From an uncultured Clostridia bacterium (lineage in GTDB: Bacteria; Bacillota; Clostridia; Christensenellales; UBA1242): a stretch of 64,000 nucleotides of DNA. The stretch lies in the NCBI GenBank assembly GCA_934748015.1, contig CAKVHF010000005.1, positions 24,511 to 88,510 on the forward strand, written 5' to 3'. Both the position numbers and the translations under genes were made by a program. Of the stretch, positions 27,421 through 36,697 are shown piece after piece. Below the pieces are notes generated by a model that worked only from the letters and a program-made list of their open reading frames with translations, was not told where the DNA came from and ran no database searches. How positions within the stretch are numbered: the stretch's first letter is position 1; each line of letters begins with the position of its first letter.

Positions 27421-27489
27421 AAAAAAATAGCAACCTATGACCTTTAATAAAAATTATTTTTAAAAATCAAAATCAGTTGCTATTTTTTT
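27421..27489 (-). terminator. Terminator of the DUF2238-like gene
   Basis: AAAAAATAGCAAC pairs with GTTGCTATTTTTTT around a long AT-rich loop, 50 bp past the stop at 27539. Confidence 0.75.
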
Positions 27490-27538
27490 ATTGTGTTTTA
27501 GTTATCTTGTTATAGTATTTCTACAATAAGACACTTAT

Positions 27539-28216
27539 TTATTTTATATTGTCCGCTATATCTGTGGTTGAACCTATCTTGTTGTGTACAACAATTGGCT
27601 GTTTTCTCTTGCGGACATTGACAATTATGATATATGCCACAAAAAATAATATCGCTCCCAACATATCTGCCATTAGGTCATAAATGGTGTCTCTAATTGC
27701 TTCGTGACCCACCAATGCCCCGCCATCTAGTCCTGTATGCCTCTGACTATTAAGTCCCAAGATCTCATCTGACCAGAACTCCCAGAACTCCCACAATACA
27801 CCCGCCATAGTTGCAAAAGATATTGTAAATAGTGCAATAAATAGTTTGTTATCCTTCTTATCCTTAGCAATCACTCTGTATAGATACAGACCGAAAGCCC
27901 CCAAAAGTACACCGCTGGAAGCATGCAAGACTGTGTCATATATAGATATGATGTCATATAGTCCGTATATTGTTCCGCCCAGTGTTGTGCACCATACAAA
28001 TACAATATATGATATGCTTATGTAATTAGGTAGTCGCCACCTGAAGATCCAAAGTAGCAAATATGGAACAAAACATAACAGAACGAACACTCCTGTCATC
28101 ATCATTTTGAAGTCAGTATACAACTTAGGGATACACAAAAGCACAATCACTGTCGCAACCGCAAGTATGACCGAAATGGTCGTAAAAATAAACAAAGTTG
28201 AGATTTTTCTTTTCAT
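27539..28216 (-). CDS. DUF2238/E. coli YjdF-like integral membrane protein
   Basis: 225 residues with six predicted helices. The conserved core reads YDTVLHASSGVLLG, GVLWEFWEFWSDE and DTIYDLMADMLGAILF, the pattern of the DUF2238 (YjdF of E. coli) family of uncharacterised inner-membrane proteins. The Asp/Glu/His residues inside helices suggest a transport or enzymatic role, which is inference. Its SD (AAGGA) is inside the 3' arm of a long hairpin (28222-28350), so translation may depend on leader folding. It follows prfA on the same strand. Confidence 0.8.
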   Translation of the reverse strand: MKRKISTLFIFTTISVILAVATVIVLLCIPKLYTDFKMMMTGVFVLLCFVPYLLLWIFRWRLPNYISISYIVFVWCTTLGGTIYGLYDIISIYDTVLHASSGVLLGAFGLYLYRVIAKDKKDNKLFIALFTISFATMAGVLWEFWEFWSDEILGLNSQRHTGLDGGALVGHEAIRDTIYDLMADMLGAILFFVAYIIIVNVRKRKQPIVVHNKIGSTTDIADNIK

Positions 28217-28350
28217 AAAAAAACAAGATCCTTATAATAACTAGTGTGTGAAAATTGTTGTTAAAATATTTTATAAAATTTCACCCTTTATAATTTTATT
28301 TTAACAAAAAATTTATTATATTCCAACTAATTATTAATATGGATCTTGTT
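28217..28350 (-). terminator. Long-range hairpin: prfA terminator or attenuator overlapping the next SD
   Basis: AACAAGATCC (28222-28231) is perfectly complementary to GGATCTTGTT (28341-28350), with partial AT extensions inward. Seven Ts follow on the minus strand directly before the ATG at 28216. The 3' arm contains the SD of the DUF2238-like gene. Confidence 0.6.
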
Positions 28351-28387
28351 TGTATTTTTTGGTAAATTACATTAATTTTTCTAAGAT

Positions 28388-29461
28388 TTATTTGGTATCC
28401 AGTTTCTCTAGTTTTGCTTTCTGGTCAGCAATTCTTAGATTTTCGATCAAATTATCAATATTGCCATCTAGGAAACTCTGTAGATTGTACTCGGTATAAT
28501 TGATACGGTGATCGGTCAATCTGCCTTGTGGATAGTTGTATGTTCTTATTCTCTCACTTCTATCGCCTGTTCCTACTTGGTTACGTCTATTCTCTGCATA
28601 CTCGCTATCTTTCTGCATCTGATAATAGTCATATAGTTTGCTCTTCAATACCTTGAACGCTTTTTCCTTATTCTTGGTCTGAGACCTCTCGTCCTGACAA
28701 CATACTACAATTCCTGTAGGGAAGTGTGTGATACGGATAGCACTATCTGTTGTGTTAACATGCTGACCACCTGCACCAGATGATCTATAAGTATCAATCT
28801 TGATATCCTTGTCATTGATCTCTACATCTACATCCTCGTGTTCTGGTAGAACTGCAACAGTAGATGTTGAGGTGTGTATTCTTCCGCTACTCTCTGTCTC
28901 TGGAACACGTTGTACACGATGTACACCGCTCTCGTACTTCAATTTGCTGAACGCACCCAAGCCCTTAACCATAAAAGATACTTCTTTAATTCCGTTAAGT
29001 TCGGTTTCGTTCATATCCAATACTTCGACCTTCCAGTGCATCTTCTCGGCATACATACTGTACATTCTAAATAGCACGCTACAGAATAGACTTGACTCCT
29101 CACCACCTGCACCGCTACGGATCTCCATAATAACGTTGTTGTCATCATCAACATCCTTAGGTAGTAACAAAATTTTGATTTCTTCCTCTAGTTTTGCTAA
29201 CTCTTTCTTGTTCTCCTTGATTTCTTCTTCCAACAATTCACTCATCTCAGAGTCTTTCTCGGTCTTAAGTAGTTCTTCAGCACTATCGATATCTCCAACC
29301 AACTTAGCATACTTGTCATACGCTTGCGCAATAGGTTCTAGCATCGAATACTCTTTGGCTAGCTTAGTATATTCTTTCATATCCGCAATAATGGCTGGAT
29401 CTACTAGGCTGGCACTAAGTTGAAGATATTTATCTTTGATTGTTTTCAATTTATCTAACAT
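28388..29461 (-). CDS. prfA: Peptide chain release factor 1
   Basis: 357 residues, standard RF1 length. The stop-codon recognition tripeptide is PET within RVPETESSGRIHTS, the PxT pattern that reads UAA and UAG. The peptidyl hydrolysis motif SGAGGQHVNTTDSAIRITH carries the GGQ. GAGGEESSLF precedes them. SD TAGGAG. The methylase prmC that modifies this GGQ Gln lies just upstream, 76 bp away. Confidence 0.98.
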   Translation of the reverse strand: MLDKLKTIKDKYLQLSASLVDPAIIADMKEYTKLAKEYSMLEPIAQAYDKYAKLVGDIDSAEELLKTEKDSEMSELLEEEIKENKKELAKLEEEIKILLLPKDVDDDNNVIMEIRSGAGGEESSLFCSVLFRMYSMYAEKMHWKVEVLDMNETELNGIKEVSFMVKGLGAFSKLKYESGVHRVQRVPETESSGRIHTSTSTVAVLPEHEDVDVEINDKDIKIDTYRSSGAGGQHVNTTDSAIRITHFPTGIVVCCQDERSQTKNKEKAFKVLKSKLYDYYQMQKDSEYAENRRNQVGTGDRSERIRTYNYPQGRLTDHRINYTEYNLQSFLDGNIDNLIENLRIADQKAKLEKLDTK

Positions 29462-29537
29462 TTCTTTTTCTCCTATAATATATACTTTTTAATTTGTTCG
29501 TTAAATTTGTTTTTTTCAAAAGTTGTTTTTGCTTTTG

Positions 29538-30356
29538 CTACAAATTTTTGCCAGCAACAATTATTCTGTCATTATTGCTATAATCCTTAATAACCTCAAT
29601 ATTGTTGAAATTATTAAGCAACAATTTGCTTACATCATCGCCTTGGTTGTAACCCACCTCGACAAATAACTTGCCATTGTCGTTAAGATAGTCTTTGGCT
29701 TGATCTGCCAAAACTTTGTAATAATATAGTCCGTTCTCTTTAGCAACCAATGCTCGTTTTGGGTCGTTATTTTTAACCAATTTGTCTAGTGTCTTATATT
29801 CTGATCTGCTAATGTATGGTGGATTGCACACTATTATGTCGTACTTCTCTGTGATATCATCAAACATGTCTGTCTTAACCACTTCCACCTTTACACCGTT
29901 AAGCTTTGCATTGGATCTACACTGCTTAACCGCTCTAAATGATATATCCGCACATGTCACTTCCGTATCCGTTCTTGCCTTAGCAATAGCAATGCCAATG
30001 CAACCGCTTCCGCTACATAGATCTAGAACACGACACCTCTTGTGGTTGATATTTTCTAGTATCTTCTCCACCAGCAGTTCGGTTTCTAGCCTTGGGGTAA
30101 GTGTGTGCTTGCTATATGGGATGTAACAATTGTAGAACATACTATAGCCTAGCAATTTCTGAACCGGGCAGCCCTTGATGTGCTTACTCATCAACTTAAC
30201 AATTTTGCTAGCCTGCTTATCACTAATGTTGCTAAAAGGATTGATGTCTTCCTTGACACCCATAACATGCTTAGATATTAAGTTGAAATCCGAACACAAA
30301 TCACTATGGTCACGGCACATTGCAACACATTGTTTCTTAAGAGTGTGTAGTTCCAC
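29538..30356 (-). CDS. prmC: Release factor glutamine N5-methyltransferase
   Basis: 272 residues beginning at a GTG (30356) with a GGGGGT SD. SAM-binding motif VLDLCSGSGCIGIAIAKA near residue 120 and the Gln-binding NPPYIS near 180 define PrmC. An N-terminal helical domain precedes them. It methylates the GGQ glutamine of release factors. Its place between rpmE and prfA is the conserved Firmicutes arrangement. Confidence 0.95.
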   Translation of the reverse strand: MELHTLKKQCVAMCRDHSDLCSDFNLISKHVMGVKEDINPFSNISDKQASKIVKLMSKHIKGCPVQKLLGYSMFYNCYIPYSKHTLTPRLETELLVEKILENINHKRCRVLDLCSGSGCIGIAIAKARTDTEVTCADISFRAVKQCRSNAKLNGVKVEVVKTDMFDDITEKYDIIVCNPPYISRSEYKTLDKLVKNNDPKRALVAKENGLYYYKVLADQAKDYLNDNGKLFVEVGYNQGDDVSKLLLNNFNNIEVIKDYSNNDRIIVAGKNL

Positions 30357-30442
30357 TTTTGGTTACCCCCATCCAAAGCCATAAAAAATACTCATACTAT
30401 TTGTGTCCAATTTTCTCTATTTTGGTCACAAATTATATGAGT

Positions 30443-30527
30443 TAAAAAAAGTAGGTTGAAGAAAAAGTCTTTCGTGCTAAACACTTTTGTGTTTTGCAAG
30501 AAATGTATCTCTAACCTACTATATTTT
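30443..30527 (-). terminator. Terminator of rpmE
   Basis: AGTAGGTT pairs with AACCTACT around an inner hairpin AAACAC/GTGTTT, with seven Ts following on the minus strand. Confidence 0.85.
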
Positions 30528-30529
30528 TA

Positions 30530-30736
30530 CTAATCAAGATTGTATTTCTTCTTGAACTTGTCTACTCTACCAGCTGTATCTACTAGCTTTTGTTTTCCAG
30601 AGTAGAATGGGTGACATTGGTCACAAACTTCAATTCTCAATGTATCGCCTTTGATTGTAGAACCTGTAGTAAACTTGTTACCGCATCCACAAACAACTTC
30701 GACTTTGTGATAATCTGGATGTATATTCTCTTTCAT
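30530..30736 (-). CDS. rpmE: 50S ribosomal protein L31, zinc-binding type
   Basis: 68 residues. Four Cys typical of the C+ (zinc) L31 form are present: CGC at residues 16-18 and CDQC at 37-40. [10 protein letters not shown] opens it, with [20 protein letters not shown] at the end. Single gene with its own terminator, upstream of prmC. Confidence 0.97.
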   Translation of the reverse strand: MKENIHPDYHKVEVVCGCGNKFTTGSTIKGDTLRIEVCDQCHPFYSGKQKLVDTAGRVDKFKKKYNLD

Positions 30737-30859
30737 TTCATTACCTCAAAAAAATTATTTTGCTAGACTATTATACTTAAAAATACCCTCCAAGTCAATA
30801 CAATTTGTCAAGATATTAATTTTTTTAAGATAATTTTGCACCCAAAATTGCTTGTGATA

Positions 30860-32227
30860 TCAAAAATCTCGCAAAAGTTGTGGCATATCCCCTGCACCCA
30901 TAAGCACAATACAATCATATTTCTTATGTCTACTGCACTCGCACACTCTATCCCTTACGGCTTGTGTATCATTGACAATATATTTGTCCTTATTGGTAAT
31001 TGCGTTATACAATGTCTTCTCGTCACCAGAGGCATCATATCTCTCCCTAGCAGGATATGTAGGATAGATTATAACCGTCTTGGCATCGGCAAAACACTTA
31101 GCAAATTCGTCTAATAGTATCTTGGTTCGAGAATATGTATGTGGCTGAAACACAACCAAAATGTTATTAAAATGTGACTTAAGTCCACGCAAACTACTGC
31201 TTATCTCTGTAGGGTGATGTGCATAATCACTAATAATCGGGATACTGCCAAATGCTGACACCCTCTCGTATCTTCGCTCCACACCCTTATATGTCTTAAG
31301 TGCCTTTTTGATAGTCCTAGGGCTGATACCATATAATAGTGCGACAGAGATTGCAAAAACTGCATTTCTAACATTGTGCTTGCCGTATTGATTTAGCCTA
31401 AATTTACCCAAATTTTTGCCAAAAGCGGATGTCTTGAACACATAGCCGTAGTCTTTCTGAGTGATATCATAGGCATACACATCCTGCTTGGCATTTAGCC
31501 CTGCACTAACAAGGTTGTTAGTCCTATACTTCCACCTTAGCAATCTTTCACTACCCACAACTACATTGTCTTTGGTTTTATGATCCAGTCGCTGAAATGC
31601 AGAAATAAGATTTTTCTTAGTCTTGTAATAATCTAAATGGTCGTTGTCAATATTGGTGATAACCGTTGTATTGGGATTAAGTGTCCCCATGCTATCTCTA
31701 TACTCGCATGCTTCGGTCACAAACACACCTTTGCCACCCAGTCTAAGTGCACCAAAGTTGAGTGATGTTCCGCCCAAATGCACTGTTGGGTTTAATTTTG
31801 CCACTGCAAAAATATGTCCGATCATGGCAGTTGTTGAGGTCTTGCCATGTGAGCCACTAACCGCAATAACATTGTCATAACTACTAGCAAGCATTGCTAG
31901 ATACTCCGACCTCTCCATGGTTGGGATGCCAAGTTTCCTTGCAGTGACCAACTCTATATTACGCTTATCAACCGCACCCGAATACACAACTAGGTCGCAA
32001 CCCTCTGGGATATTGCTGTCAAGATGTCCAATATGTATGCCGACACCCTCCCTCTGCAGGTTATACGAACATATGGTTGTAACCACATCCGACCCAGATA
32101 CAGTCATCCCCAGATCCATGCTTAACCTTGCCAAAGCACTGACACTTACACCACCAATTCCTACAAAATGTACCTTTTTTATTTTTTCGAAATTTGTATT
32201 ATTTTGTACTATATCTTTATTTTCCAT
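30860..32227 (-). CDS. murC: UDP-N-acetylmuramate-L-alanine ligase
   Basis: 455 residues. KVHFVGIGGVSVSALARL opens the UDP-binding domain, the ATP loop is AVSGSHGKTSTTAM near residue 118, ITNIDNDHLDYY fits the central domain, and YAHHPTEISSSL and FQPHTYSRTKIL fit the C-terminal domain. It adds the first residue of the peptidoglycan stem peptide. There is no SD before ATG 32227; a TATAAT lies five bases upstream, so the mRNA may be leaderless. It diverges from spoVG. Confidence 0.97.
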   Translation of the reverse strand: MENKDIVQNNTNFEKIKKVHFVGIGGVSVSALARLSMDLGMTVSGSDVVTTICSYNLQREGVGIHIGHLDSNIPEGCDLVVYSGAVDKRNIELVTARKLGIPTMERSEYLAMLASSYDNVIAVSGSHGKTSTTAMIGHIFAVAKLNPTVHLGGTSLNFGALRLGGKGVFVTEACEYRDSMGTLNPNTTVITNIDNDHLDYYKTKKNLISAFQRLDHKTKDNVVVGSERLLRWKYRTNNLVSAGLNAKQDVYAYDITQKDYGYVFKTSAFGKNLGKFRLNQYGKHNVRNAVFAISVALLYGISPRTIKKALKTYKGVERRYERVSAFGSIPIISDYAHHPTEISSSLRGLKSHFNNILVVFQPHTYSRTKILLDEFAKCFADAKTVIIYPTYPARERYDASGDEKTLYNAITNKDKYIVNDTQAVRDRVCECSRHKKYDCIVLMGAGDMPQLLRDF

Positions 32228-32232
32228 AAAAT

Positions 32233-32238
32233 ATTATA
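32233..32238 (-). promoter_or_regulatory. Possible -10 box of murC next to its ATG
   Basis: TATAAT on the minus strand ends five bases before the murC ATG; no good -35 is visible. It overlaps the region of the divergent spoVG promoter. Confidence 0.4.
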
Positions 32239-32257
32239 TGAAAATAGTGCAAAAAAG

Positions 32258-32286
32258 TTGTAGAAAAAGCACAAATAGTTTATAAT
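32258..32286 (+). promoter_or_regulatory. Promoter of spoVG
   Basis: TTGTAG (32258-32263), 17-bp spacer, TATAAT (32281-32286). In B. subtilis spoVG uses sigma-H; a sigma-A-like site is what is visible here. Confidence 0.7.
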
Positions 32287-32320
32287 TAGTGTGTAATTTC
32301 GAAAGAAGGAGAATACAAGA

Positions 32321-32590
32321 GTGAATATTTCAGACATCAGAATTAGATTATTGCAAAAGGACGACAGCAAATTGAAAGCTGTTGCTTCTATGACAATCGA
32401 TGATTGTTTTGTTGTTCATGACATCAAGATCTTAGAAGGTAACCAAGGATATTTCGTAAGAATGCCATCTAGACAGACTGGCGAAGGCGAATACAAAGAT
32501 ATCGCTCATCCTCTTAATACACCTACTAGAGACGAAATTAGCAGATTGATCCTAGCTAAATTTGATGAAGAGATGAAAAACAATCAATAG
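32321..32590 (+). CDS. spoVG: Septation/regulatory protein SpoVG
   Basis: 89 residues from a GTG start (32321) with SD AAGAAGGAG. It contains DIRIRLLQKDDSKLKAVAS, IDDCFVVHDIKILEG and RMPSRQTGEGEYKDIAHP, the SpoVG hallmarks. SpoVG is a nucleic-acid-binding regulator of septation and of many genes. Single gene ending at a strong terminator. Confidence 0.97.
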   Translation: MNISDIRIRLLQKDDSKLKAVASMTIDDCFVVHDIKILEGNQGYFVRMPSRQTGEGEYKDIAHPLNTPTRDEISRLILAKFDEEMKNNQ

Positions 32591-32662
32591 TTGTTTTAGT
32601 AAAAAAATCTAACAAAAAACAAAAATTTTAATCTTATCTAATATATTTACTTAAGAAAAATT

Positions 32663-32701
32663 GCCAGCAAACTTTTTCATTAATTTTTTGCTGGCTTTTT
32701 T
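32663..32701 (+). terminator. Terminator of spoVG
   Basis: GCCAGCAAA pairs with TTTGCTGGC and is followed by seven Ts. Confidence 0.92.
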
Positions 32702-32730
32702 GTTATTATGGCAATTTTCTTAATATTATC

Positions 32731-32881
32731 GGAAGTTGTCGGCGAGCGACACGAAGTGGCATTTGCCGGCAACTGATGTTTATTCAATCTATGTGACCAC
32801 AATTTATTGTGGACTTTGCGTTTAGCAAATTGGTTTGCGAATGCAATGAACAAATCAACATCACATAGATTGTGTCCCACC
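32731..32881. other. Nested-hairpin intergenic element of about 150 bp
   Basis: More GC-rich than its flanks and packed with stems. GTTGTCGGC/GCCGGCAAC (32735-32743 and 32765-32773, one G-T pair). A perfect 12-bp pair CAATCTATGTGA/TCACATAGATTG (32785-32796 and 32861-32872) encloses CCACAAT/ATTGTGG (32797-32812), TTTGC/GCAAA (32815-32829) and TTGC/GCAA (32835-32846). An 87-codon minus-strand ORF crosses it without SD or recognisable product. It could be a small RNA, a miniature mobile element or a relic. Confidence 0.65.
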
Positions 32882-32959
32882 GCATAATATCCACCACCTC
32901 TCCACACAATAATAGTAGTCAAATATATAAAATAAAAAAACAAAAGGAAATATTAAAAA

Positions 32960-34027
32960 ATGAAACTAACCGAATTATTAACCAAACTAATAAGTTATAA
33001 GACAGTCAGTGGCAATCACACCGAGGTCAAAAAGGCATTTGATTTTATCAAAAAATATCTTGGCAAAGACTTTTACTTCAAAGATTTCTGTTTCAATGGT
33101 TTCTACTCCCTACTTATTAGCAACACCAAAGAGTTAAACAACTTCGATGTTGTATTCAATGGTCACATTGATGTTGTGTCAGCCGATGACAAAGATTTTG
33201 TCACAAAAACGGATAATGACAAGATGTATGGCAGAGGCACTATAGATATGAAAGGGCAAATCGCTTGCATATTGCATATCTTAAAGAACACTACCCTAGA
33301 CAAGCATGTGGGTGTTGTAATCACTTCGGACGAAGAATTGGGTGGTCACAATGGTGCAGAAAAGATTGTGCAAGAATATCCAATCAAAGCAAAACTAGTG
33401 ATCGTTCCCGATGCTGGCGAAAACTTTACATTTGTAGACAGCGAAAAAGCATTGTTGCAACTGGACATTGTTGCAACTGGATTATCTGCCCATGCCAGCA
33501 CACCCGATGAGGGACGAAATGCGGTCCTTGAATGCATAGACATATACTCAGACCTTTGCAAACAATATGAACTAGATATATATAGTCCTGTCAACGATAA
33601 TATATCTATCAACCTCTCTATCCTAAATAGTGGAGATCTATACAACAAAGTCCCTGCTCTAGCCAACATGTCACTAGACATAAGATATAGCGGGATCAAA
33701 CGAAAAGACCTAGAGCGAAATATAGACAATATATGCAAAAAACATAATGCCATATATAACATTCACAACGCAGTTAACGAATTCAAGTGCGATCTAAAAA
33801 ATAGCGAGGTTGTAAAATTTATTAAATCATGCGAAAAGACGCTGGGTAGAAAACTGGAACACATCAAAGTAAATGGTGCTAGCGACATTGGATATTTTGC
33901 AAGCCTCAATATCCCTTGCGTATCTATCAACCCAGAAGGATACAATCTGCATAGCGAAAACGAACACATCATTCTATCCTCGCTAGACAAATTCCAGCAA
34001 ATGCTAATTGAATATCTGATTGGATAA
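32960..34027 (+). CDS. M20 family metallopeptidase/deacylase (ArgE/DapE-like)
   Basis: 355 residues. Metal ligands in M20 order: NGHIDVV near residue 70, the bridging Asp in GRGTIDMKG, the catalytic Glu pair in TSDEELGG, and a PDAG Asp. The dimerisation domain begins near SAHASTPDEGRNAV. A C-terminal HSENEHI supplies the last His. SD AAAAGGA. M20 enzymes cleave acyl-amino acids, succinyl-diaminopimelate or dipeptides; the substrate is not decided. Confidence 0.88.
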   Translation: MKLTELLTKLISYKTVSGNHTEVKKAFDFIKKYLGKDFYFKDFCFNGFYSLLISNTKELNNFDVVFNGHIDVVSADDKDFVTKTDNDKMYGRGTIDMKGQIACILHILKNTTLDKHVGVVITSDEELGGHNGAEKIVQEYPIKAKLVIVPDAGENFTFVDSEKALLQLDIVATGLSAHASTPDEGRNAVLECIDIYSDLCKQYELDIYSPVNDNISINLSILNSGDLYNKVPALANMSLDIRYSGIKRKDLERNIDNICKKHNAIYNIHNAVNEFKCDLKNSEVVKFIKSCEKTLGRKLEHIKVNGASDIGYFASLNIPCVSINPEGYNLHSENEHIILSSLDKFQQMLIEYLIG

Positions 34028-34054
34028 TATTCAATAATCAAATCGAAATTTTTT

Positions 34055-34089
34055 AAAAGTCATTGCAAGTAAAAGCAATGATCTTTTTT
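34055..34089 (+). terminator. Terminator of the M20 peptidase gene
   Basis: CATTGC/GCAATG stem with A-run and six Ts. Confidence 0.8.
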
Positions 34090-34145
34090 GCTTAAACATT
34101 TTTCACAAAGGGAGAGGGAAAAGCAATATTATGTAGTAATATATT

Positions 34146-34176
34146 TTGACACAATATGCCATACTAGGTGTATAAA
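34146..34176 (+). promoter_or_regulatory. Promoter of the diacylglycerol-kinase-like gene
   Basis: A perfect TTGACA (34146-34151) is followed by TGTATA at 17 bp or TATAAA at 19 bp. Confidence 0.55.
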
Positions 34177-34186
34177 GGAAAAGTGT

Positions 34187-35083
34187 ATGCAAAATATTAT
34201 TATATATAATCGGCTTAGTGGCAAAGGCTTAAGCCAAAGGAAATATGATCAAGTAATAAGTATACTAAAAAGACAATATGACAATGTCTCAATATATGAA
34301 ACTAGCAAAACTGGTGATGCCTATAGATATGTCAAAGATGCATCTCGTGGATTAAAAAATCTAATTATTTTGGGCGGTGACGGAACAATCAATGATTGTA
34401 TAAGAGCAATCGCAGAAAGTAGGTGCAACCCTAACATATTGATCGTGCCAGTTGGAACAATGAATGATGTATCACGCAACTTACACCTATCACGCAACCC
34501 TATCAAAAATCTAACTACTAAATACCCTGCAGACTATGTCAAGCATAGTATATTAAAAGTTAACAACACCTACGCAGTATACGGCATAGCTATGGGCAGA
34601 TACAGTAGCACCAGTTACAACACATCACGAAAATATAAGAAGATATTTGGCAAGTTGGCATACTTTATCTCAGCAAGCAAAGATCTACTGCACTATCCAC
34701 CTATACATATGCGAATAACCGCAGATGGCAAAACATACAATGGCAAATTTGCTCTGGCACTGGTCACCACTAGTGACTACATTGCGGGCTTCAGGATAGA
34801 CAACAAAAACTTTGTATCAAATAAAGCAAAATTAGTGCTTATAAAAGAACTGGACAATAAACCAAATGGGTCATTGCAATCAAGCCTAGCAATAGTAAAA
34901 ATGTTTGTATCTGGATTAGATAAATTTGCTAACCACAAACTTGCAACAATTATCGAATTTGACAAAATACATATAGATTTTGACAAAAATATGGATATAG
35001 TAATAGACGGAGAAAAGTTTTGCGACAATAAGCTAGATATTACAGTTATCCCACATCGCACTACTTTTCATAGCAGACAATAA
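34187..35083 (+). CDS. Diacylglycerol kinase-like lipid kinase (DagK/YegS family)
   Basis: About 298 residues from ATG 34187 (AAAGGAA SD); a longer frame from 34088 would include the promoter. The catalytic-domain glycine motif IILGGDGTINDCI near residue 60 and PVGTMNDVSRNLH near 90 are typical of this family. The second beta-sandwich domain follows, ending in VIDGEKFCDNKLDITVIPH. It phosphorylates a lipid such as diacylglycerol or undecaprenol, recycling envelope lipids. The exact substrate is inferred. Confidence 0.9.
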   Translation: MQNIIIYNRLSGKGLSQRKYDQVISILKRQYDNVSIYETSKTGDAYRYVKDASRGLKNLIILGGDGTINDCIRAIAESRCNPNILIVPVGTMNDVSRNLHLSRNPIKNLTTKYPADYVKHSILKVNNTYAVYGIAMGRYSSTSYNTSRKYKKIFGKLAYFISASKDLLHYPPIHMRITADGKTYNGKFALALVTTSDYIAGFRIDNKNFVSNKAKLVLIKELDNKPNGSLQSSLAIVKMFVSGLDKFANHKLATIIEFDKIHIDFDKNMDIVIDGEKFCDNKLDITVIPHRTTFHSRQ

Positions 35084-35138
35084 AAAAATATATCAATTAG
35101 CTTATAATACTTACGCTATACATTGATATATTTTTTTT
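35082..35138. terminator. Bidirectional terminator between lipid kinase and pyk
   Basis: ATATATCAAT pairs with ATTGATATAT, with seven As before and eight Ts after. It serves the + gene and probably pyk on the minus strand. Confidence 0.85.
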
Positions 35139-35243
35139 GTTTTATATTGCAATTTAGCAATATATATTTTAGGATAATTATATTAAAAATTTTATTAATA
35201 GCATCTATCCAATTATTGTTGTATTGATATATAATTATTCCTT

Positions 35244-36659
35244 TTACTTCTGACCAACAATGTGGATCTTAATGATATCGGTGCTAGTTGGTTTACGAGT
35301 ACCTGTACCGATCAGAACCATCTCACCTTTCTTAGCATATTTCTTAGCCTGAACAATGTCGTCTATCTCTACAATAAGCTTATCTGCTGTCTTGATATCC
35401 TTAACTAATACTGGATACACACCCCATACAGAACTTAGGTTATAATATGTGTTCTTGTCTGGTGTCAAAGCAACGATTGGGCAACTAGGGAAATGCTTAC
35501 TTATCATCATTGCAGTGTGACCAGATTGTGTATATACGGCAACTGCCTTTAGCTCTTTGATCTTAAATGCTAACTTAGCAACTGTACGAGAAATAATGTT
35601 AGACAATGTCTGATCTGTCTGCTCTTCTTCCTCAAATAGCAACTTGTAATCAACATACTTCTCAGTCTCTTCACATATCTTAGCCATAACCTTGATAGCC
35701 TCTACTGGGAACTTGCCCATAGCACTCTCACCAGATAACATAACTGCACTGCTACCATCAAATACTGCATTGGCAACGTCACTAGTTTCAGCCCTGGTTG
35801 GTCTAGGGGAATTAATCATACTCTCTAGCATTTCGGTTGCAGTAATAACTATCTTGTTGGCATTGATACACTTATGGATTATCATCTTCTGTAGATGAGG
35901 TATGCTCTGGAATGGCAACTCCACTCCTAGGTCACCTCTAGCAACCATTATGCCATCGCTAGCCTCAATAATCTCATCTATATTGCTGATGCCTAGACTA
36001 CTCTCTATCTTACTGATTATCTTGATATCTCCGCCGTTGTCTTTGATAAACTTACGCACCATTTCGATATCTTTAGCACTATTAACGAAACTGCAAGCGA
36101 TGTACTCTACACCTTCTTTGATTGCATTAACAATATCCGCTTTATCTTCATCATTTAGATAAGAGAAATTGAATATTTTGCCCGGGAATGACAAACTCTT
36201 GTGATTAGAAATCTCACCACCATTGATTACCTTCATCTTAACACCATTAGGCAAAATCTCTGTTACCTCAAAAGTTATAAGTGCATTGCAAGCAAGAACC
36301 TTATCTCCAACATTAAGTAGTGATATAGAATTAGGATGATTGATTGTGGCTCTGGTGTGATCGCCTAGTATATTATCTGTCACAAGCGAAAAATATTGTC
36401 CCTCCACCAACTGTGCCTTGCCGTCCACAAAGTTACCTATCCTCAGTTCTGGACCACGAGTATCTATCATGATACCCACACTAGTGTTCATATCCTTACG
36501 GATCTTCTTGATCTTGTCTATCTTCTCCTTATGCTCAGCCCATACACCATGGCTAAGATTGATACGTGCAACATTCATGCCTGCTTGCACCATCTCGCAT
36601 AATGTTACATAACTGGAACTAGCTGGGCCTAAAGTTGCTACTATTTTAGTTTGCTTCAT
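35244..36659 (-). CDS. pyk: Pyruvate kinase
   Basis: 471 residues. The N-terminal KIVATLGPAS and MNVARINLSHG, the active-site MVARGDLGVELPF, ATEMLESMI and AETSDVANAVFDGSSAVMLSGE are all present (no run is changed from the family pattern). The length is that of a pyruvate kinase without the extra C-terminal PEP-utiliser domain found in many Bacillus enzymes. SD GAGGGGA. In Firmicutes pyk often follows pfkA; here five kb of other genes lie between. Confidence 0.97.
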   Translation of the reverse strand: MKQTKIVATLGPASSSYVTLCEMVQAGMNVARINLSHGVWAEHKEKIDKIKKIRKDMNTSVGIMIDTRGPELRIGNFVDGKAQLVEGQYFSLVTDNILGDHTRATINHPNSISLLNVGDKVLACNALITFEVTEILPNGVKMKVINGGEISNHKSLSFPGKIFNFSYLNDEDKADIVNAIKEGVEYIACSFVNSAKDIEMVRKFIKDNGGDIKIISKIESSLGISNIDEIIEASDGIMVARGDLGVELPFQSIPHLQKMIIHKCINANKIVITATEMLESMINSPRPTRAETSDVANAVFDGSSAVMLSGESAMGKFPVEAIKVMAKICEETEKYVDYKLLFEEEEQTDQTLSNIISRTVAKLAFKIKELKAVAVYTQSGHTAMMISKHFPSCPIVALTPDKNTYYNLSSVWGVYPVLVKDIKTADKLIVEIDDIVQAKKYAKKGEMVLIGTGTRKPTSTDIIKIHIVGQK

Positions 36660-36697
36660 ATATTTTCCCCTCTATTTAAGATTTCTTTGCAATATTG

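Noticed and set aside
28217..28350. yjdF-type riboswitch
   Set aside because: That riboswitch belongs to the unrelated B. subtilis YjdF; the gene here is of the E. coli YjdF/DUF2238 kind and the aptamer motifs are not seen.
28800..29423. 207-codon frame on the + strand
   Set aside because: Antisense to prfA, Ser/Leu-rich shadow without SD.
32680..32943. 87-codon minus-strand frame across the hairpin element
   Set aside because: No SD, no homology recognised; the DNA is better explained as a structured element.
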